Origin: Chloroflexota bacterium
GTDB taxonomy: Bacteria; Chloroflexota; FW602-bin22; JACPRP01
Direction of reading: 5' to 3'
DNA length: 64,000 bases
NCBI GenBank assembly: GCA_016210495.1
Contig: JACQUC010000268.1
Location: 44,599 to 108,598, forward strand
Shown here: in pieces, positions 16,588 through 24,974 of the stretch
Layout of the letters: each line of letters starts with the position of its first letter
How positions within the stretch are numbered: position 1 is the stretch's first letter
The notes under the pieces: generated by a model
What the model was told of the DNA's origin: nothing
What the model saw: the letters and a program-made list of their open reading frames with translations, nothing else
The model's database searches: none
Position numbers and translations under genes: made by a program

Positions 16588-18216
16588 TCACACCCTCTTC
16601 GCCCCCCTCAGCAGCAGCGCCGCCACCTTCTCGAACTCTCCCGCCTCCGCCAACCGGGCCTGTTCCTCGTATTCGTCGGGCCAGATGCCCAGCGAGGTGC
16701 CGAACCACGGCACCCTGGGCCTCAGGGCAGGATAACCGAGTTCCTCCCAGATCGTTCTGGCCCGCTCCATGTACTCTCGCTTGGGTAGGGCGATGGGTGT
16801 GTAGTCCCATTTGCGCGTGGCGTCGACGAGCATCGAGGAGCCACGTTCGGCGTCGATGATCGCTTCCTTCCCCGGAAGCCTCCCGTGGTCGCCGGGTCCT
16901 TTGCCGTAAGGGGTCACCGATTGATCGAGCTCGCGAGCTCGGCTGCCCACGATGCGCGTGTCCCGCTCGGGCTGCCACCGGAAGCTCATCGCCCACAGCA
17001 CCGACTCCAGGTCGTGCGGGTCGATGTCCTCGTCCACGACGATGACCAGCTTCGGCCACGCCTCCGACTTGGCCAGCGCAGCGTACAGGGTACGCCACAC
17101 CGTGGAATGGGCAGTGCGCACTCCCGCTACGTTCTGAAGCTGGATCGAGCAGATCCGCCAGCCCCCGGCGCAGTGATGGAAGGCCACGTCCTTGACCTGC
17201 GGGATGCCGCACTCGGTCTGGAGAAATGCGCGAAACATCCCTTCGCCGCCGATGCCACGAATGGTGCTGGACTCGCTGGGTGGCATCTGGCTGATGTAGT
17301 CGTGCCAGATGGGCCGCTTGCGGTGGGTGATACACTTGATATGAAAGGCGTTAACCATCCCACTGAGAATAGTGTAGCCAGTATGCTCGCCGCTGGCGGC
17401 GTCTGGCTCCAGGTAGTCCGGGGGTACCTCGCCCTCGAGCACTACCTCGGCCGAGGCGGGCACCTCGAGATCGACGGTCTCGCACTTGACCACTTCCAGC
17501 GGTCGCCCCATAATGCCTCCCGCCACGGCCAGCTCGTTCATTCCATATGGCAGCCTCGTAACGCTAACCATAGAGACGGCCGGCGCGGCCCCCAGCACCG
17601 CGGCCGCCTGCAAAGGGATGCCCCGCGCCCGGCACTTTCGCCAGTGCAGCGCGAAATCCCGGCCCGTGCCCACCCTGCAAGAGGTCCGCAGGGGGCCGAC
17701 CAACGTCCCGTTGTACGTGCCCACGTTGGTTACGCCGGTGTCCGGGTCCTTGCTGTGCCACGAAACGGCCGTCAGGCGCGGCAGGCCCTCCCAGCCATTG
17801 GTCGCCATCGGGATCGGAAACTCCCACAGCCCGCCGTGCTCCAACAGGCCTTCGCCCTTGTGGATCTCTTCCTTGACCGGTCCCCAATCGACCAGCCGAG
17901 GCTCCTGCTGGCGCCGATAAGCCTCGACCCACTTTTGCCCGATCTGGTCCGGCTCGCACCGCATAGCTACGGCGTACATCTCTCGATTCGCGGCGATGAC
18001 GGCCGTGGCGACGGAGGCGTTGTACTGGCGCCCCTTGACGTCGGTCAGGTTCTCGAACAGGAAGCCGGTCCGCTGGCTTTCCTCCAACCCTCGAAACTGC
18101 CAGCGAACGAGCGGGTGCAGCTCCGTGTCCTTGTTGATCAGGCGGGTAACCGTGCGCAGCATCCCGGCCTTGTCCAGGGCTTCCAGGTACTCTCGCAGGT
18201 CTTCGTAGTAGGCCAT
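16588..18216 (-). CDS. UbiD-family protein with altered catalytic residues
   Basis: A 542-residue UbiD homologue starting at the ATG after GGGAG (a TTG 15 bp upstream is unlikely). The fold is complete: MAYYEDLREYLE at the start, DEDIDP near 395 and an LGIWPDEYEEQ tail. Two triad positions differ from the other four UbiDs here: the Arg of GTYR/GNYR is Asn at about residue 169 (GTYNGTL), and the first Glu of E-x-PFGE is Asp at about residue 272 (DAASGE). It may bind prFMN differently, act on another substrate, or be inactive. It is the last enzyme in a minus-strand set with an alpha/beta hydrolase, FAD reductase, ferredoxin and LLM. Confidence 0.88.
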   Translation of the reverse strand: MAYYEDLREYLEALDKAGMLRTVTRLINKDTELHPLVRWQFRGLEESQRTGFLFENLTDVKGRQYNASVATAVIAANREMYAVAMRCEPDQIGQKWVEAYRRQQEPRLVDWGPVKEEIHKGEGLLEHGGLWEFPIPMATNGWEGLPRLTAVSWHSKDPDTGVTNVGTYNGTLVGPLRTSCRVGTGRDFALHWRKCRARGIPLQAAAVLGAAPAVSMVSVTRLPYGMNELAVAGGIMGRPLEVVKCETVDLEVPASAEVVLEGEVPPDYLEPDAASGEHTGYTILSGMVNAFHIKCITHRKRPIWHDYISQMPPSESSTIRGIGGEGMFRAFLQTECGIPQVKDVAFHHCAGGWRICSIQLQNVAGVRTAHSTVWRTLYAALAKSEAWPKLVIVVDEDIDPHDLESVLWAMSFRWQPERDTRIVGSRARELDQSVTPYGKGPGDHGRLPGKEAIIDAERGSSMLVDATRKWDYTPIALPKREYMERARTIWEELGYPALRPRVPWFGTSLGIWPDEYEEQARLAEAGEFEKVAALLLRGAKRV

Positions 18217-18233
18217 TTTCTTTTCTCCCAAAC

Positions 18234-19103
18234 CTATGACTGTCGCACGAAATTGACGACGAGTTGGTTCATCTCGCGCGGATGTTCTCTAAACACGTAA
18301 TGCCCGGCCTCGTTGAACACGTGGAACTGTGTCCGCCTCACAGCCGAGCTTATCAGCCGAAATAGGTCCCAGCCGAGATTCACGGGAGCCGACGCGTCGT
18401 TCAAGCCCCAGATGATCAACGTGGGCGCCTTCAGCCTTCCAGCCTTGATCATGTCCAGGGTCTCGTATTTCCTTGTTCGCATATCGGCGACGTACTGAGT
18501 CTCCAGCGAGTAGTACATCTTGTTCCGCGCCTCGACCGTCTTCGGCAGGAAGGCTATCTTCAGCATCGCCTCGACGAAGTCGGGCGTGAGATGAGCGGTG
18601 GAGAACGAGTTTGCCTCCGGCTCTCTGCGCACCGCGGCCTCGTTCGGTATGGGAGGTGCACCCTCGTACAGTTTCCTATAGAAGTCCTTGGGGGAAGACG
18701 GATCCTCGGCCGGCAGCGTGGCGCTGTCCAGAATGATGAGTGCCTTGACCATCTCGGGATGCTCCACGGCGATGCGGGTTACTGCCAGCGCGCCCCGCGA
18801 GTGGCCAAGCAGCGTCGCCCTCCCGATGTCCAGGGCGCGCAGGAACCCGAAGAAGTGCTCGATAACCGCGCTCATCGTGTATTCGCCATCGCTCTTGGGG
18901 TTGTCGGTGAAGCCCTGCCCCAGCTTGTCCACCGCGTAGACGTGGAAGTGCTCGGCCAGACCGTCGAAGTTCAGGCTCCAGTGATCCGCCGAATAGTAGG
19001 AACCCGGCACGCCACCGATGACCAGCACCAATGGTTCCCCGCTGCCCGCCTCGAAGTACCTGGTCCGAATGCCGCCGACATTGATGAATTTAGGATTATC
19101 CAT
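18234..19103 (-). CDS. Alpha/beta hydrolase
   Basis: 289 residues with a standard alpha/beta-hydrolase layout. Nucleophile Ser102 lies in the elbow GHSRGAL, the Asp probably in GLNDASAP and the His in NEAGHYVF near the C-terminus. The oxyanion region is GGVPGSYYSADHW. Members include meta-cleavage-product hydrolases and esterases; the substrate cannot be decided. AAAGGA precedes the ATG. It ends 17 bp before the UbiD start, so the two are probably one transcript. Confidence 0.88.
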   Translation of the reverse strand: MDNPKFINVGGIRTRYFEAGSGEPLVLVIGGVPGSYYSADHWSLNFDGLAEHFHVYAVDKLGQGFTDNPKSDGEYTMSAVIEHFFGFLRALDIGRATLLGHSRGALAVTRIAVEHPEMVKALIILDSATLPAEDPSSPKDFYRKLYEGAPPIPNEAAVRREPEANSFSTAHLTPDFVEAMLKIAFLPKTVEARNKMYYSLETQYVADMRTRKYETLDMIKAGRLKAPTLIIWGLNDASAPVNLGWDLFRLISSAVRRTQFHVFNEAGHYVFREHPREMNQLVVNFVRQS

Positions 19104-19165
19104 CAGCTACATCCTTTCTGCCAGCGATCTCACACAATCAGCCGTGCGTCTGCCGTTTAGCTTAA

Positions 19166-19276
19166 CGTAGCCGCACCCTTCAGGGTGCGCGTTCCTGTTT
19201 GTGGTTTGAGCACCCGGGCATAGCAGGCGTGCACGCCTGTCGAACAGCCCCGCGCACCCTGAAGGGTGCGGCTACG
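19166..19276. repeat. Perfect 26-bp inverted repeat pair with internal palindrome
   Basis: Bases 19166-19191 and 19251-19276 are exact reverse complements, each itself a small hairpin (GCACCCTTCAGGGTGC). Between them is a 16-bp palindrome CAGGCGTGCACGCCTG at 19224-19239. The left arm recurs exactly at 43092-43117. It occupies the gap between the FAD reductase and hydrolase genes. Confidence 0.75.
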
Positions 19277-19293
19277 GGTTATCGGGCTGCTGC

Positions 19294-21009
19294 CTATGGC
19301 CGATACCTGAACCTCTCCACTGGCACAGGCTCCGTGTACATCTGTATCTCGTCGCCCGCGCGCTTTTGCACGATCCAGCACAGCCAGTTCGCGTCGTCTC
19401 GCGCGGGGAAGTCCAGCCGCCTGTGGGTGCCCCGGCTTTCCGCCCGCATCAGCGCCGCCCTGAACGTCAGCTCGGCGGAGTTCGCCATCCCCACCGCCTC
19501 GTGGTACTTCATCAGCTCGTGAGGATTGCCCGCCTTCACTTCGGGCAGGCCGTCCCTGGCCGCTTCGATCTTCGCAATGCCTTCGCGCAGCCGCTCCGCC
19601 GTCCGATAGAAGTTGTAGTCGAGCGGCACGACCACCTCGTGGACCCTGTAGACGACGTCGAATGGTAAGATGCCCGTCTCCCTTCGCATTGGCGCAAATG
19701 CGATCTCCTTGGCCTCCCGGGCGCTCGATGCGTCGACGACGGGATCGGGTATGTCGGCGATCGCTTTGCCCGCGCTCACGCCCGCCCGGTAGCCGCTGAC
19801 GATGGCGAAGGGCACGCCGAGGGCAGGGCGTGAGCCCGGGGCTCTCGCTCCACTCCAGGCGCAGCCGAGGGCGCTGGCGTCGCCAACCGCCCACAGGCCC
19901 TCGACAGTCGTCTCGCATTCCAGCCCGATCCGGATCGGCCCCTGTCCGCCGACGAACATCGGCATGAACTCGACCTTGTCTGCATTCATGTCGATGCTGC
20001 CCTTGGCACGGGTGACGGTCCATGGATTCATAAACAGAGCCCTGCCCAGGCGCTCGGTCTTCAGAGCCTTACCGCGAATCATATCCATCTCTTCCGGCCG
20101 GGCCTGGCTGATGTCGAAGTATATTGGGCCGTTGCCCGCTTTGACCTCTTTGGCCATGGCGTCGACGATCTTCGAGTAGTCCTGCATTTCCCCGCCCGGC
20201 TCCTTTCCCGCCGCCAGCTCGGGATAGTGCTTCTCCAGCACGCGCTCGCCACGGGCGTTGACGAACAGGTAGTAAATGGGATCTCTCGTGAAGACCTCGT
20301 AATCCTTCAGCGTGAATCCGTACGTGTTCGAGAACTCGGCGTTGATCATCTCGGCGCCTGCGCGGTAGGCCATCGCCACCCCTTCACCGCAGTTCATATT
20401 GAAGAGCTTCTGCCGCTTGTAGCGGCTGGAGCCATTGGCGATGATCGTGGCTTTGGCTTTGAAAATGCAGAACTCGCCGTCGATCAGGTCGAACCCTACC
20501 GCGCCCACCACGCGACCGTCCTTCTGGAGCAGATCGACGACCTCGATCTTGTTTAGGGTCCGGACACCCTGACGCACGGCGTGCCGCCTCAACCTCAGCA
20601 TGAACTTATCTGTCTTGAACTGCACGGCCTTGTAGGCCCGCATCCGCTGGATGACCTCGATCTGTCCTTTGTCGTCCGTGATGAACGGCATTTCCCAATC
20701 AGCTATCTCCATCATACACTTATGCGTGTCGCCGCCGAAGGCGTAGGCCCAGTCCTGGTTGTTGAGGTATTCGCCCCCCTCCACGGCCCATTTTACCCAG
20801 GCATCCAGATCGTCTTCCGGAGGGACGATCATACACCTTCCACCGGACAGGGGTACCTGTCCCGCCCAACCGATTCCTCCCTTGTCGACCACCAGGACAT
20901 CGGCGCCGCTCTCTCGCCCCTTGATGCTCGCCACCAGACCGCCGAGGCCGCCCCCGATAACCAGCAGATCGGCGCATATTACCCGTCCCAAATCATCTAA
21001 TGAGCTCAT
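19294..21009 (-). CDS. FAD-dependent oxidoreductase, AprA/fumarate-reductase flavoprotein-like
   Basis: 571 residues starting at MSSLDDLG after GGGAGG. The FAD-binding motif is DLLVIGGGLGGLVAS (about 14-28), followed by VVDKGGIGWAGQV and a second nucleotide-binding segment. Length, fold and the ferredoxin gene 88 bp upstream on the same strand resemble the AprAB arrangement, in which a 2x[4Fe-4S] subunit passes electrons to the flavoprotein. That it is not a dissimilatory APS reductase is inferred from the lack of any sulfate-reduction genes. Paralogues at 26051 and 44918 share the GGIGWAGQV motif. Confidence 0.82.
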   Translation of the reverse strand: MSSLDDLGRVICADLLVIGGGLGGLVASIKGRESGADVLVVDKGGIGWAGQVPLSGGRCMIVPPEDDLDAWVKWAVEGGEYLNNQDWAYAFGGDTHKCMMEIADWEMPFITDDKGQIEVIQRMRAYKAVQFKTDKFMLRLRRHAVRQGVRTLNKIEVVDLLQKDGRVVGAVGFDLIDGEFCIFKAKATIIANGSSRYKRQKLFNMNCGEGVAMAYRAGAEMINAEFSNTYGFTLKDYEVFTRDPIYYLFVNARGERVLEKHYPELAAGKEPGGEMQDYSKIVDAMAKEVKAGNGPIYFDISQARPEEMDMIRGKALKTERLGRALFMNPWTVTRAKGSIDMNADKVEFMPMFVGGQGPIRIGLECETTVEGLWAVGDASALGCAWSGARAPGSRPALGVPFAIVSGYRAGVSAGKAIADIPDPVVDASSAREAKEIAFAPMRRETGILPFDVVYRVHEVVVPLDYNFYRTAERLREGIAKIEAARDGLPEVKAGNPHELMKYHEAVGMANSAELTFRAALMRAESRGTHRRLDFPARDDANWLCWIVQKRAGDEIQMYTEPVPVERFRYRP

Positions 21010-21097
21010 TACTGTAAGGTTCCTCCCAGCTATTCCTGCAAAACCCATTCACGCCTCCAGCGAGCCCTGGGGGGCAACCACGCAGGGTTGCCCCTAC

Positions 21098-21316
21098 CTA
21101 GTACGGCAGTGGCAGCTCGCGGGCCCTGTCTTTCGTGACCTCGATGATGTTCAGGGGACACAGTCCCTCACATGCGAAGCACGCCACGCAGTCCTCGGGA
21201 TAGGCGATCACCGCTTTGCGGGTTGCCTTGTTCAGCCGCAGCACGTCCTCCGTGCAGACGTCCACACAGATCTTGCAGCCGTTGCACAGCTCTGTGTCCA
21301 GGGAAACAATCGGCAT
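21098..21316 (-). CDS. 2x[4Fe-4S] ferredoxin
   Basis: 72 residues with two clusters: Cys11/14/17/21 (CNGCKICVDVC) and Cys43/46/49/53 (CVACFACEGLC). The spacing between the motifs is longer than in clostridial ferredoxins and resembles the N-terminal part of AprB. It lies directly upstream of the AprA-like flavoprotein and is nearly superimposable on the ferredoxin at 44626-44856, which also sits beside an AprA-like gene. Its role is probably electron transfer for that flavoprotein. Confidence 0.9.
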   Translation of the reverse strand: MPIVSLDTELCNGCKICVDVCTEDVLRLNKATRKAVIAYPEDCVACFACEGLCPLNIIEVTKDRARELPLPY

Positions 21317-21331
21317 CTTGCACCTACCTCC

Positions 21332-22363
21332 TCAAAAACCGATCATCGGCCGAACCTCGGCATGGAATCTTCTGAGTTGCTCTATCGGGTTGAACGACGC
21401 AGGGTTTAGCTGGATCCTTTTCAATGCCGGCACTTTCTTCTTCACTTCCAGCCATCTGCTGATAAACTCGGCCACGTCTTCAGCCGAGCCGCAGACCCAG
21501 GCGCCGTTGGCCACCATCTCGTCGAAAGACGGGTTCCCCATAACCTGATAGAAACCCCCCGCCACGCGGGACATGTAGGCGTCCTTAGCCTCTTTCAAAG
21601 CTTGCTCTCTGTTATCGTGTACCGTGAAGGCACCGGCCTCGGCCACCAGCTCGAATCTCTCGTCGGTGATGGTCCGACCCATTTCTCGCCCCAATGCCTT
21701 GATCATCTCCAATCCCTGCGCCAGAACCTCGGCGGCGTTCTCGGGCTCGATGGACGATGGCACGATCCAGCCGTCGCCGTGTGCGACTACCCGGCGGAGG
21801 GCTCTCTGGCTCCACTCAGGGAGCCCCTTCTGTCCAGGAGCGCTACGCTGCCTGGCACGATAGACTCCCCCGATGAGGATCCTGGGATGCGGCCTCTGGA
21901 CCGGCTGCGGCGTCAACCGCGCCTCCCTGATGGTGTAGTATCTGCCCTCGTAGGTGACCTCCTCTTCGGTCCACAGACGTTGTAGAATCTCCAGAGCCTC
22001 GTCGGTGCGGCCTCCCCTCTCTTCGAAGGGCACGCCCAGGTTCGCGAACTCCTTGGGCACCCAGCCGGTGCCCACTCCCAAGATCACGCGCCCATTAGAC
22101 AGGTGGTCCAGTGTCATCAGTATTCGGGCCAGCGCCACCGGAGCGTAGAGGACCGCCTGCAGCACCGCCGTCCCAAGCTTGATTCTGTTGGTTCGCGCCG
22201 CGATCCCCGCCATCATCATCAAGGTATCGAGCCGCCGAAAGTCGCGCCCAACGCTGTGCGCGTGCCAATAGCACCCGTAGCCTAGGTTTTCCATCTCCTC
22301 GGCAAAGTCCAACTGGCCCTGCGCCACGTCGAGAAATGGTGTCCGGAAATCAACCTCAAGCAT
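21332..22363 (-). CDS. LLM-class flavin-dependent oxidoreductase
   Basis: 343 residues, a complete luciferase-like barrel. Family motifs are GVGTGWVPKEFANLGVPF, ERGGRTDEALEILQRLW, GRYYTIREARL and a phosphate-binding HPRILIGG. The start follows GAGGTAG. The tail KRIQLNPASFNPIEQLRRFH is shared with the other LLM copies. It probably uses F420 or FMNH2; oxidation of a small organic substrate is inferred. It is upstream of the ferredoxin by 15 bp. Its first 8 bases overlap the end of a truncated molybdoenzyme frame. Confidence 0.9.
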   Translation of the reverse strand: MLEVDFRTPFLDVAQGQLDFAEEMENLGYGCYWHAHSVGRDFRRLDTLMMMAGIAARTNRIKLGTAVLQAVLYAPVALARILMTLDHLSNGRVILGVGTGWVPKEFANLGVPFEERGGRTDEALEILQRLWTEEEVTYEGRYYTIREARLTPQPVQRPHPRILIGGVYRARQRSAPGQKGLPEWSQRALRRVVAHGDGWIVPSSIEPENAAEVLAQGLEMIKALGREMGRTITDERFELVAEAGAFTVHDNREQALKEAKDAYMSRVAGGFYQVMGNPSFDEMVANGAWVCGSAEDVAEFISRWLEVKKKVPALKRIQLNPASFNPIEQLRRFHAEVRPMIGF

Positions 22364-22712
22364 TTGCCGCTACCTCCTCGCCGATGTGGCGAACCTTGCC
22401 CATGGCAAGGATTATCTGATCTGCTTTGGCGCCAAACTTGACCCTGGGCGTATCCGCCGCCGTCACCACGGCCTTGACGCCCGGCGCTTTCTCGGTCCGA
22501 CTTGTGTCGATGCTCACCATTCTGGCATAAGGGTGCGAGCTGCGGAGGATGACACTGCAAAGCATGTGAGGCAGGTCGAGATCGTCTGTGAATTCCGCCT
22601 GTCCGGTGGCCTTGTTCGCCGCGTCTATACGCGGATACGATTTGCCCACCAGGGAGTAGCCGGGTTGAGGCGCGTCAGGTGTTGCGTCCGTCGTTTGCTG
22701 CAAATCCGCCAC
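22356..22712 (-). pseudogene. Truncated xanthine-oxidase-family hammerhead domain
   Basis: 118 residues from a GTG preceded by GGGAGG. The sequence (YSLVGKSYPRIDAANKATGQ, FTDDLDLPHML, SHPYARMVSIDTS, VRHIGEEVAA) is the N-terminal aldehyde-oxidase/xanthine-dehydrogenase a/b hammerhead domain, comparable with about residues 165-290 of the enzyme at 6273-9092. It stops just where the remaining 600-plus residues should begin, at the start of the LLM gene. No cofactor-binding part remains, so it is non-functional as an oxidoreductase. Confidence 0.8.
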
Positions 22713-22840
22713 GTGGTGTCCAACCTCCCGCCAACAGGTGATCATCACCTCGAAGTGGGCCCCCAACCGGCTGCTGGAATGTCAACAGGCTAACACACAG
22801 AAATGACCCTTGTCAAGCGTTACGCGGGCGTATCACGCGG

Positions 22841-22916
22841 GCGTAGGGGCGCGGTCGCCGCGCCCTGGCAGGGGCGGACGTCCGCAATCCGCCCCGGGGT
22901 GGGGCCGGGGCGTTTC
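22841..22916 (+). repeat. GC-rich palindromic block, copy 3 of 4
   Basis: GCGTAGGGGCGCGG, then GGGGCGGACGTCCGC and CCGGGGTGGGGCCGGGGCGT. It is followed 37 bp later by a -35 element, the same order as at 53751-53894. Confidence 0.55.
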
Positions 22917-22952
22917 CACAATTCGCCGTACACTACCCAGGCAAACTGAATA

Positions 22953-22981
22953 TTGACTGGCCCCTGCCTCCATGCTATGGT
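22953..22981 (+). promoter_or_regulatory. Sigma-70-type promoter candidate
   Basis: TTGACT, 17-bp spacer, TATGGT. It is 39 bp before the UbiD start at 23020 and makes the in-frame ATG at 22972 an unlikely start, since that codon overlaps the spacer. Confidence 0.5.
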
Positions 22982-23019
22982 ATCCATCACTGGAGAACGA
23001 GCATAGGGAGGGAAGACAG

Positions 23020-24444
23020 ATGGCGTACAAGGATCTGCGGGAATGGCTGGCGAAGGTCGAGGAGTTCGGAGAGCTCAGGCGCCTGGAGGGCGTGGACCTG
23101 GAGCAGGAGCTGGGAGCCATCTACGAGATGTCCTGTTCCAAGAAGAGCTTACCCACGGTCATTTTCGACAAGTTTCCGGGCTGTCCGCCGGGGTACCGCA
23201 TTGTCACCACGAGCAGATCGCCGATGAGCACCTCTCTGACTTTGGGCCTGCCGGTCAGCACCGACGTATTGCGGATGACCCAGGCGCTGCGCGAGAAGGT
23301 CGCCGAGCCACGGCGCATCCCACCGAAGGTCGTGGAAACCGGGCCGATCTTGGAGAACGTCCATTTGGACGACGACGTGGACCTTTTCGAGTTCCCAGTC
23401 CCCAAATGGCACGAGCTGGACGGGGGCTATTACATGGGCACTGGCGACGTCGTCATCACCCGCGATCCGGACGAGGGATGGATCAACCTGGGCACCTACC
23501 GGATTCAGCGGCACGACAAGAACACGCTGGGCCTGTACATCTCGCCGGGTAAGCACGGCCGGATTCACCGCGAGAAATACTATGGCCGCGGCGAGCCGTG
23601 CCCCGTGGCCGTCTCCTTTGGCCACGACCCACTGCTGATGGTCGCGGCGAGCGTTAGCCTGCCGTGGGGCGTTTGCGAATACGAGTATGCCGGCGGCCTC
23701 AAAGGCGAGCCCGTCGAGGTCATCCACGGCCCTGTGACGGGACTCCCCATTCCCGCCTACTCCGAGGTGGCTATCGAGGGCTACTCGTATCCGAACGAGA
23801 CTCGGCTAGAGGGGCCGTTCGGAGAATACGCCGGCTACTACGCCAGCGGCGAGCGGCAAGAACCGGTCATTCGCGTAAAATCCATACTGCACCGCGACGA
23901 TCCAATCATCTTTGGGACCGCCCCAATCCAGCCAAGGTCCGACGCGGTGAGCAATATCATGCGCGCGGCCGCGGTTTGGAACGGTCTGGAGCGCGCCGGT
24001 ATCGCGGGAATCGCCGGAGTTGGGTGCTTTATGGTGTACTTCATCACCGTCGTGTCGATCCGCCAGCTCTTCCCCGGACACTCGAAGATGGTAGGCACGG
24101 TCGCGGGCCAGATCCCTCCCGGCGCCTATTCGGGCAGATGGGTGATAGTGGTGGACGACGACATCGACCCGACCAACTTCGACGAGGTGATGTGGGCCCT
24201 GGCGACCAGGTGCGATCCGGCCTTGTCGGTCGATTTCCTGCATCGGTGCTGGAGCACGCCGCTCGATCCGATGTCGAACACCGGGCTTGTCGCCGACGGA
24301 AACCGCGTGTTCAACTCACGTTGCATTATCGACGCGTGCATCCCCTACGAGCTGAAGAGCCGGAATCTCTTCCCGCCCGTGGTCGGCGCCAGCCCCGGGC
24401 TCCGGGCCAGGGTGGAGGCGAAGTACGGCTCGCTACTTGATTAG
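23020..24444 (+). CDS. UbiD-family (de)carboxylase
   Basis: 474 residues starting at MAYKDLREWLAK after AGGGAGGGA. The triad is intact: Arg161 in GTYRIQ, Glu264 and Glu269 in EGPFGE. It is closest to the UbiD at 365-1819 in length and motifs (NLGTYR, HDK, DDDIDP), and separate from the longer 536-residue pair at 37749 and 49614. It has its own promoter and repeat block and is transcribed away from the minus-strand operon ending at 16 kb. Downstream are two small proteins, not a transporter. prFMN dependence is inferred from the family. Confidence 0.9.
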   Translation: MAYKDLREWLAKVEEFGELRRLEGVDLEQELGAIYEMSCSKKSLPTVIFDKFPGCPPGYRIVTTSRSPMSTSLTLGLPVSTDVLRMTQALREKVAEPRRIPPKVVETGPILENVHLDDDVDLFEFPVPKWHELDGGYYMGTGDVVITRDPDEGWINLGTYRIQRHDKNTLGLYISPGKHGRIHREKYYGRGEPCPVAVSFGHDPLLMVAASVSLPWGVCEYEYAGGLKGEPVEVIHGPVTGLPIPAYSEVAIEGYSYPNETRLEGPFGEYAGYYASGERQEPVIRVKSILHRDDPIIFGTAPIQPRSDAVSNIMRAAAVWNGLERAGIAGIAGVGCFMVYFITVVSIRQLFPGHSKMVGTVAGQIPPGAYSGRWVIVVDDDIDPTNFDEVMWALATRCDPALSVDFLHRCWSTPLDPMSNTGLVADGNRVFNSRCIIDACIPYELKSRNLFPPVVGASPGLRARVEAKYGSLLD

Positions 24445-24456
24445 CGTGCTAGCTCG

Positions 24457-24603
24457 ATGACACAATTTCTCCAGGACAGCGGGAGCCTGCGTGCCATCGA
24501 GAAGGCGATTAGAAATAGGCAAGATGAGCGCTTCTGGCACGATGTCTGGAGCGAGGTGGCTGAGGTGCGACAATGGCGGTACAGCAAGAGACGAGCAGAA
24601 TAG
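24457..24603 (+). CDS. Small hypothetical protein (48 residues)
   Basis: ATG at 24457, 13 bp after the UbiD stop, encoding [20 protein letters not shown] followed by a charged, Trp-rich segment ([15 protein letters not shown]). It overlaps the next gene by 31 bases in another frame. No family recognised and no clear ribosome site, so it may be spurious; the amphipathic content argues mildly for a real peptide. Confidence 0.35.
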   Translation: MTQFLQDSGSLRAIEKAIRNRQDERFWHDVWSEVAEVRQWRYSKRRAE

Positions 24604-24857
24604 AATATCTGGATGGTGAGCTTCCGGAGATCAGCCGGATCTGCGTATACTGCCGTCACTGGCGCCCCAAGGAAGGGCGTACCTGCGATGCCTTTCCCGA
24701 GAGGGACACGATCCCGTTGGAGATTTGGCTCGGTGACAACGACCATCGACAGCCATACTCCGGCGATCACGGGATTCAGTTCCAGCCTATGGACACGCCT
24801 TTTTTGCGGATGAAGTTCCCCGAGTACTTCGAGGGCAGGAAGGGGGAGGCCGCCTGA
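24573..24857 (+). CDS. Conserved hypothetical protein with CxxC motif
   Basis: 94 residues. It has [20 protein letters not shown], then IPLEIW, a [14 protein letters not shown] segment and [12 protein letters not shown] recognise this pattern of CxxC, C-x-FP, IP-x-I and DHR-P-GD-GI-F as a small uncharacterised family of bacterial proteins without known function; the three Cys could bind a metal. It ends 118 bp before the convergent LLM gene. Confidence 0.6.
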   Translation: MAVQQETSRIEYLDGELPEISRICVYCRHWRPKEGRTCDAFPERDTIPLEIWLGDNDHRQPYSGDHGIQFQPMDTPFLRMKFPEYFEGRKGEAA

Positions 24858-24924
24858 TAGCGTGCCCCTGCCTCGCTGCCGGTGCGATCGGCTAGGCCCA
24901 AAGGCACCTTGCAGAAGCAGGCTT

Positions 24925-24956
24925 GCGGGGCGTCATCCTCGAAAAGGACGCCCCGC
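24925..24956. terminator. Strong hairpin between convergent genes
   Basis: GCGGGGCGTC and GACGCCCCGC form a perfect 10-bp stem around a 12-nt loop, between genes ending at 24857 (+) and 24975 (-). There is no T-run, so it may be a bidirectional attenuating or mRNA-end structure rather than a classic terminator. Confidence 0.55.
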
Positions 24957-24974
24957 CACGACGTGTGATAACGA

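Noticed and set aside
16885..18300. Open frame of 471 codons on the plus strand
   Set aside because: Lies antisense to the UbiD gene; no recognisable motifs, and the minus-strand protein has clear family features.
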